This document shows positions 19,713-26,785 of a stretch of 64,000 bases of DNA, one piece after another. The DNA is from Sphingomonadales bacterium (GTDB lineage Bacteria; Pseudomonadota; Alphaproteobacteria; Sphingomonadales; Sphingomonadaceae). The DNA lies in contig SEFZ01000013.1 in the NCBI GenBank assembly GCA_004173185.1, positions 62,001-126,000 on the forward strand, read 5' to 3'. How positions within the stretch are numbered: position 1 is the stretch's first letter; every line of letters starts with the position of its first letter. The notes below the pieces were generated by a model. The model saw only the letters and a list, made by a program, of their open reading frames with translations, did not search any database and was not told the DNA's origin. Made by a program: the position numbers and the translations under genes.

Positions 19713-19730
19713 ATTATGTCTAGACATAAT
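19713..19730. promoter_or_regulatory. HutC operator, perfect 18-bp palindrome
   Basis: ATTATGTCTAGACATAAT is a perfect inverted repeat centred in the 62-base gap between divergent hutI and hutF. The inner GTCTAGAC has the GT-N4-AC form bound by GntR regulators of the HutC subfamily. Placed here, one bound HutC dimer could silence both operons; urocanate is the usual inducer. The function is inferred from position and from hutC being next door. Confidence 0.8.
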
Positions 19731-19748
19731 ATGAAGGAGGCCTTGTCG

Positions 19749-21092
19749 ATGCAGCATCTCTGGTTCGAAAGCGCGCTGCTCGAAAGCGGCTGGGCGCTCG
19801 ATGTGCGGATCGGCATCGCCGATGGCCGGGTCCGTGCGATCGAGACAGGCGTGGGCGCGCGGCGGGGAGAAGAGCGCCCCGGTATTGCACTGCCGGGCTT
19901 GAGCAACGTGCATAGCCACGGCTTCCAGCGTGGGATGGCCGGCCTGTCCGAGCGGCGCGGGCGGCCCGACGACGATTTCTGGAGTTGGCGCGAAGTGATG
20001 TATCGCTTCCTCGACCGGCTTACCCCTGACGATATCGCGGCGATAACCACGCAAGCCTATGTCGAGATGCTGGAGAGCGGCTTCACCCGCGTAGGCGAGT
20101 TTCACTATTTGCATCATCAGGCGGACGGGCAGTTTTACGATGACCCCGCCGAAACCGCAGGTGCGATCATTGCCGCGGCGGAGACGAGCGGGATCGGGCT
20201 GACCCTGCTCCCGGTATTCTACGCGCACGGTGATTTCGGGGGTGCTGCGCCTGCGCCGGGGCAGCGGCGGTTTCTGAGCGACGTGGATGGCTTTGGACGA
20301 CTGGTCGAAGCCAGCCGGGCAAAACTGCCTGCCGATGCAGTGCTCGGGATCGCGCCGCACTCGCTGCGAGCCGTGACGCCTGACGAGTTGGCCGCGATCC
20401 TGCCGCTCGCCAATGGCCCGATCCACATCCATGCGGCCGAACAGACCAAGGAAGTCGATGCCTGTGTCGCGTGGAGCGGCGCGCGGCCGGTGGAGTGGTT
20501 GCTCGATGAGGCTGGCGTCGATGCGCGCTGGTGCCTGATCCATTCGACGCATCTGAGCGATGTGGAATGCGACCGGCTGGCGGCGAGCGGCGCGGTAGCG
20601 GGGCTGTGTCCGGTGACCGAGGCCAATCTGGGCGACGGGATCTTTCCGGCCGTGCGCTATCTCGAAGCAGGCGGGCGGATCGGCGTGGGCACCGATTCGA
20701 ACATTCTAATCGATGCGGCGGGCGAACTGCGCGGCGTCGAATATTCGCAGCGGCTCGCGCATCGGCGGCGGGCGTTGCTGGCGGGTGAGGGGGCTTCGGT
20801 CGGGCGCACGCTGTTTGATGCCGCGCATGCCGGTGGCGGGCAGGCGCTGGGCGTGACGGGCGGGATCGCATTGGGGAATGCCGCCGATATCGTCGCGCTC
20901 GATTCGGGCCATCCGGCGCTCACCGGCATGGCCGGCGATACCTTGCTCGACGCGTGGATATTCGCAGCGCGGCATGGCGCGGTGGAGAGCGTGTGGCGCG
21001 GCGGGCGCAAGGTCGTGAGCGGCGGACGGCACATCGCCGCAGACGCGGTGGCGGCGCGTTATCGCCAGACGGTGGCGGCGCTGCTCGCATGA
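19749..21092 (+). CDS. hutF: Formimidoylglutamate deiminase
   Basis: 447 residues starting MQHLWFESALLESG. It converts N-formimino-L-glutamate to N-formylglutamate plus ammonia. It is an amidohydrolase with metal ligands in LSNVHSHGFQRGMAG, HIHAAEQTKEV, IHSTHL and GTDSNILID. AAGGAGG lies 8 bases before this ATG, so I prefer it over upstream ATGs at 19716 and 19731. It is first in the rightward hutF-hutC operon. Confidence 0.94.
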   Translation: MQHLWFESALLESGWALDVRIGIADGRVRAIETGVGARRGEERPGIALPGLSNVHSHGFQRGMAGLSERRGRPDDDFWSWREVMYRFLDRLTPDDIAAITTQAYVEMLESGFTRVGEFHYLHHQADGQFYDDPAETAGAIIAAAETSGIGLTLLPVFYAHGDFGGAAPAPGQRRFLSDVDGFGRLVEASRAKLPADAVLGIAPHSLRAVTPDELAAILPLANGPIHIHAAEQTKEVDACVAWSGARPVEWLLDEAGVDARWCLIHSTHLSDVECDRLAASGAVAGLCPVTEANLGDGIFPAVRYLEAGGRIGVGTDSNILIDAAGELRGVEYSQRLAHRRRALLAGEGASVGRTLFDAAHAGGGQALGVTGGIALGNAADIVALDSGHPALTGMAGDTLLDAWIFAARHGAVESVWRGGRKVVSGGRHIAADAVAARYRQTVAALLA

Positions 21093-21748
21093 CCGTCGAA
21101 GAACGCATCCGTTCGGATATCGAGGCGCGGGTCCATTCGGGCGAATGGCTGCCGGGCGATCGCATCCCGTTCGAACATGAACTGGTCACGGCATATGGTT
21201 GCTCGCGCGGCACGGTGAGCAAGGCGCTGACCCGACTGGCGCGTGCGGGCCTGATCGAGCGACGGCGCAAGGCGGGGTCGTTCGTCGCCGATCCGCAGGT
21301 GCATTCGGCGGTTCTGGAGGTGCCCGATCTCGCCGCGATGATTGCCGCGCGGGGCGAGGCCTATCGCTGGGAATTGTTGGAGCGGCAGGTGAATGGCGCA
21401 GAGTTGCTCGTTACCGGCGTGCACCATGCGGCGGAGCGGCCGCTGTGCCTTGAGACCCGGACGATCTACCTTGCGGCGGTGCCGCAGGCGGCAAGCGAAT
21501 CGTTCACGATGGTGTCGCCAGGCGGCTGGCTGCTCAGCCATGTGCCATGGACGCGGGCGCGACATGGAATTCGGGCAGTTGCGGCTTCGGCGGAGCAGGC
21601 GGGCTTGCTCCAGATGTCAGAGGGTGGCGCCTGTCTCACCATCGAGCGGAGAACCTGGCGGGTCGATTCGCCGGTTACGCGGGTCGAGCAGCTATTCCCG
21701 GGGGATCGCTACGACCTGACGGCCGAATTCAGGCCGGGTGCCCCTTAA
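21089..21748 (+). CDS. hutC: Histidine-utilisation repressor, GntR family
   Basis: 219 residues. An N-terminal winged helix (PGDRIPFEHELVTAYGCSRGTVSKALTRL, about residues 22-50) is followed by a UTRA effector domain, as in HutC. Urocanate normally releases it from DNA. The start overlaps the hutF stop (ATGA), so the repressor is part of its own regulon. The short CCCCTTAAAAGGGG inverted repeat at its end could be a weak terminator. Confidence 0.92.
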   Translation: MTVEERIRSDIEARVHSGEWLPGDRIPFEHELVTAYGCSRGTVSKALTRLARAGLIERRRKAGSFVADPQVHSAVLEVPDLAAMIAARGEAYRWELLERQVNGAELLVTGVHHAAERPLCLETRTIYLAAVPQAASESFTMVSPGGWLLSHVPWTRARHGIRAVAASAEQAGLLQMSEGGACLTIERRTWRVDSPVTRVEQLFPGDRYDLTAEFRPGAP

Positions 21749-21758
21749 AAGGGGAAAA

Positions 21759-21804
21759 TGGTGCTGTCGGTGAGGATTGAACTCACGACCTCAGCCTTAC
21801 CAAG
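21759..21804 (-). other. 3' half of tRNA-Thr(GGT): attachment-site duplication
   Basis: Read on the minus strand, 46 bases run from the anticodon loop (CTTGGTAAGG, anticodon GGT) through the T-arm GTGAGTTCAATCCTCAC to the acceptor strand CGACAGC and a genomic CCA. The bases above 21804 cannot form the 5' half: the expected CAGCC anticodon-stem partner and GCTGTCG acceptor strand are absent. This is the usual core left when an element integrates in a tRNA gene. The integrase start lies about 190 bases away. Confidence 0.8.
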
Positions 21805-21992
21805 AATCTTTGAGCACATAAACATAGAGTTTCGTGCCTAATCATAGATAATCGAGCGTCATCACACGGGCTCAACTCGCTGAACTTATTCGATTATTCC
21901 TCATCTCAGCTAATCATCGAATGTTGCACCCAACATTCGCGTGGTAGCCCAGGTGGTAGCCCGGTGGCTGCCTTCCGCATGAGGGAAGAAGC
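21805..21992 (+). promoter_or_regulatory. att/int leader with hairpin and direct repeats
   Basis: This stretch is AT-richer than its surroundings. It holds a 9-bp hairpin (CGAATGTTG, loop CACC, CAACATTCG; 21918-21939). Two tandem copies of GTGGTAGCCC follow at 21941-21950 and 21953-21962, with a third partial copy right after. Short direct repeats beside the core are typical arm-type sites for tyrosine recombinases; this role is inferred. Confidence 0.5.
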
Positions 21993-23390
21993 ATGTCTCG
22001 TAGCAGTGAGGGCGCGGCCAAGAGCACCTTGATCGAGCGCATCAACAAGTCAATCGTGGACGAGGCGCCGCTTCCGCCCAAGGGTTCACGGACCATTATC
22101 TGGGATACCGATGTAAAGGGATTCGGCGTCCGCATCACCTCGAACGGCACGCGAACCTACGTCCTAAAGTATCGCACCGGCGGCCGAGACACGCCGCTGC
22201 GCTGGGTCACGATCGGGCAGCATGGATCGCCCTGGACCCCGGACAAGGCGCGCAAGAGGGCCGCCGAGCTGCTTATAGAGGTGCGCGCGGGCGGCGATCC
22301 GGTTGGCGAACGCAACGCCGAGCGCGAACAGGCGAAAGCTGCCGAGACGGAACGGAAGGAGCATCTGTTCAGCGTCATGGCGGAAGACTGGTTCGAGAAG
22401 CATGTCGAGCGCGGCGGTCTGCGGAGCGAAACGGACATCCGCGGTGTCCTCGACCGAGACCTGAAGCCCGCCTTCGAAGGGAAGACCATCCATGAGATCA
22501 CCCGCAAGATGGTCACCAAGGCACTGAACGACATCGGAAAGCGCAGCGGATCTGCCGCCAACAAGTGCCACAAATGGCTGCGTCAGCTCTTCAATTGGCT
22601 CATCAAGCAAGGCGACATCGAGCATTCGCCGGTTGCTAACGTCGCCAAGCCGTTTCCCGAGCCCGAGCGCACGCGGGTCCTGAACCTGGGTGAGTTGGTC
22701 GTGCTCTGGGTGGCGCTCGACCGCATGCCCGAGCCGTTCCGCTCATACTACCGTCTCCTCATCCTCGTCGGCCAGAGACTGAGAGAGGCATCGGACGCGC
22801 CGTGGAGTGAGTTCGACTTCGAGTCGGGCGATTGGTTCCTTCCGAGCGAGCGCACGAAGTCCAAACGCGACCATCTCGTGCCGATGTCGGAGCAGGCGTT
22901 GGAGCTCCTGGAGGACATCCAACCCGACGAGAAACTCCGCGCTGGGCCGGTATTCACGACCAACGGCGAAGTCGGGATCAGCGGGTTCAGCAAGATGAAG
23001 GAGGCGTTCGAGGCAGCGATCATCGAAACGATAGCGGAGAGCCCCGCGGCACGGGAACTCGTCGGATCCGCGATTGCGCACTGGGTGGTGCACGACATCC
23101 GGCGGTCGCTCAGCACCGGCTGCCAGGCGTTGGGCGTCGACCTCATGCACAGTGAGGCGATCCTCAACCATGCGATCGGCAAGAAGGGTTCGGGCGTCGC
23201 GCGAGTGTATCATCTCTACGACTATTATGACGAGAAGGCCGTCGCGCTGGAGAAGTGGGGCAACCTCATCGAACAGGCCGTCGCCGCGTTCCGCCGAGGC
23301 GATGTCGAGGCTATTCGCGCCATGGATCCAGCCCGCCGCACAAAACGCACGAGGCGTCGTCAGCGCGCGCGCAAAGACGCAATGGATTGA
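21993..23390 (+). CDS. Tyrosine-type site-specific integrase (P4-like)
   Basis: 465 residues. The N-terminal arm-binding domain (DUF4102 type) shows IIWDTDVKGFGVRITSNGTRTYVLKYR. A core-binding helical domain follows, then the catalytic domain with Arg in GQRLREASDAPW, a Lys in SERTKSKRDH, HDIRRS (His-x-x-Arg), NHAIG and the nucleophile Tyr in YHLYDYYDEK. Such integrases use the 3' end of tRNA genes; the adjacent tRNA-Thr fragment fits. The C-terminus is strongly basic. It lies directly behind the att core and reads inward. Confidence 0.93.
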   Translation: MSRSSEGAAKSTLIERINKSIVDEAPLPPKGSRTIIWDTDVKGFGVRITSNGTRTYVLKYRTGGRDTPLRWVTIGQHGSPWTPDKARKRAAELLIEVRAGGDPVGERNAEREQAKAAETERKEHLFSVMAEDWFEKHVERGGLRSETDIRGVLDRDLKPAFEGKTIHEITRKMVTKALNDIGKRSGSAANKCHKWLRQLFNWLIKQGDIEHSPVANVAKPFPEPERTRVLNLGELVVLWVALDRMPEPFRSYYRLLILVGQRLREASDAPWSEFDFESGDWFLPSERTKSKRDHLVPMSEQALELLEDIQPDEKLRAGPVFTTNGEVGISGFSKMKEAFEAAIIETIAESPAARELVGSAIAHWVVHDIRRSLSTGCQALGVDLMHSEAILNHAIGKKGSGVARVYHLYDYYDEKAVALEKWGNLIEQAVAAFRRGDVEAIRAMDPARRTKRTRRRQRARKDAMD

Positions 23391-23392
23391 CA

Positions 23393-23410
23393 AGTATCCT
23401 ATAGGATACT
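23393..23410. promoter_or_regulatory. Perfect 18-bp palindrome before the excisionase-like gene
   Basis: AGTATCCTATAGGATACT is a perfect inverted repeat starting 3 bases after the integrase stop and ending 12 bases before the next ATG. It contains TATAGGATA-type AT-rich sequence that could overlap a promoter. A repressor operator controlling the HTH gene is the simplest reading. It has no loop, so it is a poor terminator. Confidence 0.6.
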
Positions 23411-23422
23411 ATTATCTATTCC

Positions 23423-23659
23423 ATGGAGACAAATTCTCTTCAGGGCGACAGCGCCCCGCAGGCATCGCAGCAGGAGTTTTCCACACCGGAGGCTGCTGAC
23501 TTCCTGCATTGCAGTCAGGGTCACCTCGTGAATCTCAGGCAGTCGGGTGAAGGTCCCCACTACCAGCGGCGCTGGAAGCGGAAGGGTATCTTCTACCTCC
23601 GATCAGATCTTGAGGAATGGAGGAGGGGCCGACGCTATCTCTCAACGTCCGAATACTAA
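23423..23659 (+). CDS. Excisionase/AlpA-like helix-turn-helix protein
   Basis: 78 residues. Residues 20-65 (STPEAADFLHCSQGHLVNLRQSGEGPHYQRRWKRKG ... YLRSDLEEW, shown in parts) form a MerR-like winged HTH of the Xis/AlpA class. These small proteins bend DNA at att sites or activate the integrase, and so direct excision. Location right after the integrase supports this. The 18-bp palindrome just upstream suggests control by itself or by another island regulator. Confidence 0.75.
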   Translation: METNSLQGDSAPQASQQEFSTPEAADFLHCSQGHLVNLRQSGEGPHYQRRWKRKGIFYLRSDLEEWRRGRRYLSTSEY

Positions 23660-23694
23660 ATCCCGGTCCCGCTGGCTGTTATAGGAAAATTGCA

Positions 23695-24642
23695 ATGCTA
23701 AGTTCCGAAGACAGCCCACCCCAGCCGGACACGTTCGCGTTGAGTTATGGCGCTCTCGAGAAGCTACTGATAAGCCTTACCGGGGGTGAGCAGAGCAGCA
23801 TCGCGTCGCGCTTCCGGAAGCTCCGACCCAAGTTCGCGGACGATGGCCTGCTGACCAGGCCCGGCAACCGCGTCAGCTACGACCTGTCACGCACGCTCGC
23901 GATTTGCGCGATCTACCAGATCAACCAGCTAACTATCCCGCTGGGCCACGCCGTCGATCTCGTCGTCGGCAACTGGCCTGAGATAGCTCAGGCCTGTATA
24001 AACGCTGGCAGCGAGGAAACCCGATCGGAGTTTCTAGTCCGCATTTACGTAGACGCTTTCCGGCAAATGCACGCCGGCAGCACGAAGCCAGCATCTTGGG
24101 CCGGGGTGGGGCCCTCCGCATCCACCGAGTTTCCCCACATCTGCCTCGATTGCCGACTAATCGTCGACAATCTGGCTAGCCTCTTCGATGCCAGCGGCTT
24201 CCATCAGAGCTCGCTCGCAAACGCATTTGAACGCCTTGATCGGGACTTCGGCGGCAAGGCCGGGGCGGACGCCGACGCACCCCCGGTCCCCAAAAAGGTA
24301 GAGCCAGGGTTCTTCGGCACAGGCCCCTATTTCGAGAGAGCCCGCGTGCTCCTTTCAGCCGATCCAAAGTCTCGCCTGAGCCCAGGCGAGCACCATCGCC
24401 TTCAAGCCCATCTCGACTACGTCGAGGCACCCGCGCCGATTGACAGCTGGAAGCGCTACATCGGGACTGAGCCCCGGAAGGGAGCGCTGGTTCAGATGTT
24501 GGCGGCTCGCGGTGCGCAATTGGGCTTAGCGTCTCGCATGATCGGCAACGTTGAGACGCTTCGCGACGCAATACTGACCCGTGACGAGTCGCTTCAACTT
24601 ATCGGGAAAGGCGAAATGCTCCTTAGCAAGCTGGCTCGATAA
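23695..24642 (+). CDS. Unrecognised island protein
   Basis: 315 residues starting MLSSEDSPPQPDTFAL, with AGGAAAA before the ATG. Residues 15-85 (LSYGALEKLLISLTG ... RPKFADDGLLTRPGNRVSYDLSRTL, in parts) look like an N-terminal winged-helix domain. The remainder is helical with a CLDC pair near residue 145. There is no signal or membrane segment. It follows the excisionase-like gene by 35 bases and may share its transcript. I do not recognise the family; a transcription regulator of the element is possible. Confidence 0.6.
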   Translation: MLSSEDSPPQPDTFALSYGALEKLLISLTGGEQSSIASRFRKLRPKFADDGLLTRPGNRVSYDLSRTLAICAIYQINQLTIPLGHAVDLVVGNWPEIAQACINAGSEETRSEFLVRIYVDAFRQMHAGSTKPASWAGVGPSASTEFPHICLDCRLIVDNLASLFDASGFHQSSLANAFERLDRDFGGKAGADADAPPVPKKVEPGFFGTGPYFERARVLLSADPKSRLSPGEHHRLQAHLDYVEAPAPIDSWKRYIGTEPRKGALVQMLAARGAQLGLASRMIGNVETLRDAILTRDESLQLIGKGEMLLSKLAR

Positions 24643-24691
24643 ACCGATTTGCTCGCTAGAGCTTGGCATCTGGTGCAGCACGTTCCCCGCG

Positions 24692-25642
24692 TTAGCTATG
24701 GTCTGCCGGAACACTCCGCAGCCTATCCTTCACAGCGCTGACCAGGGATAGCTGTCTGCCGGGAGCTCTTGCCTCGGCGAGAATGAAATCGGCCCGCTTC
24801 TCCTCCGCTGAGAACAACCGTGCGGCCAGCTTGCCAAAGCGGAGGTGGACAATGTCCTCCCAAAGCTCGGCAGTGCCCACAACCACAGTTTTCAGAATGG
24901 AAGACCGCAACCGAATGTGGTTCGCCTTCATGTAAGATTCGTAGTCGTGGAGTGAGTCCTGAATATACTCGTTCAGGCGTTTAACCGTCATCCCGGGCTT
25001 CGTTATTTCATTCGACCAAAGATGTAGCTTTCGCGTCCGGTGGATAATCTCCGGATCGCTCTTGATGGCGAAGATCTCCTCCCACGGCACTGTTTCCGCG
25101 GGCACCGGAACGTTGTTCAAAACCAGCTCAATCGCTTGGCCCGGCTCCAGACTCGCCTCGCCAACGCGCATCCAAGCCGGCACTCCGTGGAGGACTGCAT
25201 CGATACCCTGGTGCTGCTGGAAGGCTGCTTCAAGCTGAAGCATCAAGGTGGAATGAGTTTGAATCTTCTGCCGAGTGTCTGGCTGCACCAGGCGAACAGC
25301 GAATTCCTCCCAATCTGCAAACCCGTCCAACGCGGGTTTGTATGCGAGAAATGTGGAGTTCAGCCGGTCGAGGTAGGATCTGAAAATCTCAGATACTTCG
25401 GGGTCTTTCGACGTGAGAATGACCTGCTCAACCGACTCGTTTCGGGACAAGAAGAAGTCGGTCTCGAGAAGGTATTCCAGCTCGTCGGCCAGGCGGAGGT
25501 TTAATTGCTGGTCGCCGAAAGGGCCATTTCGCCAAACGCCCAAAGCCGATCGCGCGTCAGCGACGAAGATTTTCTCGAAGAACAGGATGTCGCGCTTCCA
25601 TGCGCCGAAATTTGCCGGGGCCGCACTCGTCACGCCGATCAT
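24692..25642 (-). CDS. Unrecognised island protein
   Basis: 316 residues, mostly helical, soluble and acidic in the middle, with no motif I can assign. Features seen: KRDILFFEKIFVAD near the N-terminus, several E-x-x-L-x-x-E patterns (LADELEYLLETDFFL), and a Lys/Arg-rich end. Base composition is less GC-rich than the chromosomal part of the window, consistent with transfer. It stands alone on the minus strand. The 16-bp palindrome AGTTCGAGCTCGAACT lies about 104 bases upstream, at 25746-25761. The start is uncertain because no good ribosome site is seen. Confidence 0.55.
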   Translation of the reverse strand: MIGVTSAAPANFGAWKRDILFFEKIFVADARSALGVWRNGPFGDQQLNLRLADELEYLLETDFFLSRNESVEQVILTSKDPEVSEIFRSYLDRLNSTFLAYKPALDGFADWEEFAVRLVQPDTRQKIQTHSTLMLQLEAAFQQHQGIDAVLHGVPAWMRVGEASLEPGQAIELVLNNVPVPAETVPWEEIFAIKSDPEIIHRTRKLHLWSNEITKPGMTVKRLNEYIQDSLHDYESYMKANHIRLRSSILKTVVVGTAELWEDIVHLRFGKLAARLFSAEEKRADFILAEARAPGRQLSLVSAVKDRLRSVPADHS

Positions 25643-25869
25643 CGATGCTGCACCTTCAATGAAATCTGGTCCGCCATACCGTGACTAATTGCCACGCTTG
25701 GGATGTCCAACGGACAAGTAAATCACGCCGCTTGCCGTCAGGTTCAGTTCGAGCTCGAACTACCGGCACTGGGCGGGGACCTATCGAGTGAGATCCGCGC
25801 GGCTCTTAGACGACACAGACCATGGAGCGCACCGAGATGCACTTTCTAAAGTGACTGCCGGAACGTCAA
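25643..25869. promoter_or_regulatory. Intergenic region with a 16-bp palindrome
   Basis: No gene is supported here. The one structured element is AGTTCGAGCTCGAACT at 25746-25761, a perfect inverted repeat upstream of the leftward unknown gene ending at 24692. It could be an operator; no nearby regulator is an obvious match. Confidence 0.35.
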
Positions 25870-26409
25870 TCAGGCAGCCTGGGCGGCGTCACTGATGTCG
25901 GCAACATCGATCAACTCGCGGCACTTCGGCTCCGCCGGGACGTGGAACACGGCATTGGCTTCTGCGATCAGGCGGGCAGCAATTACTTGATCCTCGTCAA
26001 GTCGCTCGCGCTCGTGGAGCCATACGGCCACCTCGGCCCAGCTCCAAACCGGGCTGTCGGTCATCACCCGGTCGACCGGTAGCGGAAAGTTCGTGCCCCT
26101 CGTGCCAGCGAAGTAATTCGAGATGGCGGCGCGGGTCATCTTGGCCCGTCGCGCGATCTCGGCAAGCGTGACGAGATTGGACGGCTCGACTCCCCGGATT
26201 CTTGCACCTGTCTCTTGGACGTTGCCGATCGCACTGACGAGCGCCTCCTGGAAGCTCGACGCGCGTCGCGCAAAGTCGAGCAGGATCACACCCCGCTGGA
26301 AAGAGATGGTGGCATCGTCACAGCCCGCCTCAACGAAGCGATCCTCGAAGTCGTGCGCCTCGTGGTTCACGCCGACGGCCAGGATGGAAAATTCATACAG
26401 GTTCGTCAT
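25870..26409 (-). CDS. HTH partner of the HicA-like protein (possible antitoxin)
   Basis: 179 residues starting MTNLYEFSILAVGV, with GAGGAAGGG before the ATG. The first 75 residues form a small alpha-beta domain (FEDRFVEAGCDDATISFQRGVILLDFAR). A HTH follows at about 85-115 (LAEIARRAKMTRAAISNYF), then a VWSWAEVAVWLHE helix. This domain order, together with the overlapping HicA-like gene, matches a recurrent two-gene arrangement on mobile DNA. An antitoxin or regulator role is inferred from the pairing. Confidence 0.65.
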   Translation of the reverse strand: MTNLYEFSILAVGVNHEAHDFEDRFVEAGCDDATISFQRGVILLDFARRASSFQEALVSAIGNVQETGARIRGVEPSNLVTLAEIARRAKMTRAAISNYFAGTRGTNFPLPVDRVMTDSPVWSWAEVAVWLHERERLDEDQVIAARLIAEANAVFHVPAEPKCRELIDVADISDAAQAA

Positions 26410-26647
26410 CTTCAAATACCCTTCCTCCGTGCGGACACTTCTTGAGCGACCGCAGGATCCCCCTCGCGTGATCCTCGCTGTTGCGAGGGGTTGAAAAGAC
26501 TGAAATCTGACATCCGCCTCGATCGGCTTCGTCACACTTCAGGCGCCCCCAGCAATGCCCAGATCCCTTGCGCCATCTCCAGCCCAAGGCTTCAGCATAG
26601 ACAACAGCAGCCTCCACCGCCTTCTTGGGATGGCGAGGCCTAGTCAT
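26393..26647 (-). CDS. HicA-like small protein (possible mRNA-interferase toxin)
   Basis: 84 residues. MTRPRHPKKAVEAAVVYAEALGW is followed by RKGSGHCWGRL, which matches the HicA pattern where the G-S/G-H histidine (His31 here) is catalytic in mRNA cleavage. Three further cysteines (residues 38, 46 and 71) and FSTPRNSEDHAR resemble a known HicA-like subgroup. The gene overlaps its HTH partner by 17 bases, toxin-first, as in hicAB-type loci. Toxicity has not been shown; a protein regulator of another kind is possible. Confidence 0.6.
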   Translation of the reverse strand: MTRPRHPKKAVEAAVVYAEALGWRWRKGSGHCWGRLKCDEADRGGCQISVFSTPRNSEDHARGILRSLKKCPHGGRVFEDDEPV

Positions 26648-26785
26648 CGGAGCGTCCCAATGAGCCGTCCGTTAACAACTGTCAACGCCAACCGTTCCCC
26701 ATTGGCCCATCGCGTCCTAAGAATGTGTGAATCACAGCCCGGCCCCTGAGGACGGACACTGTCGGCGGCGTGCCTCACGCGCGAA

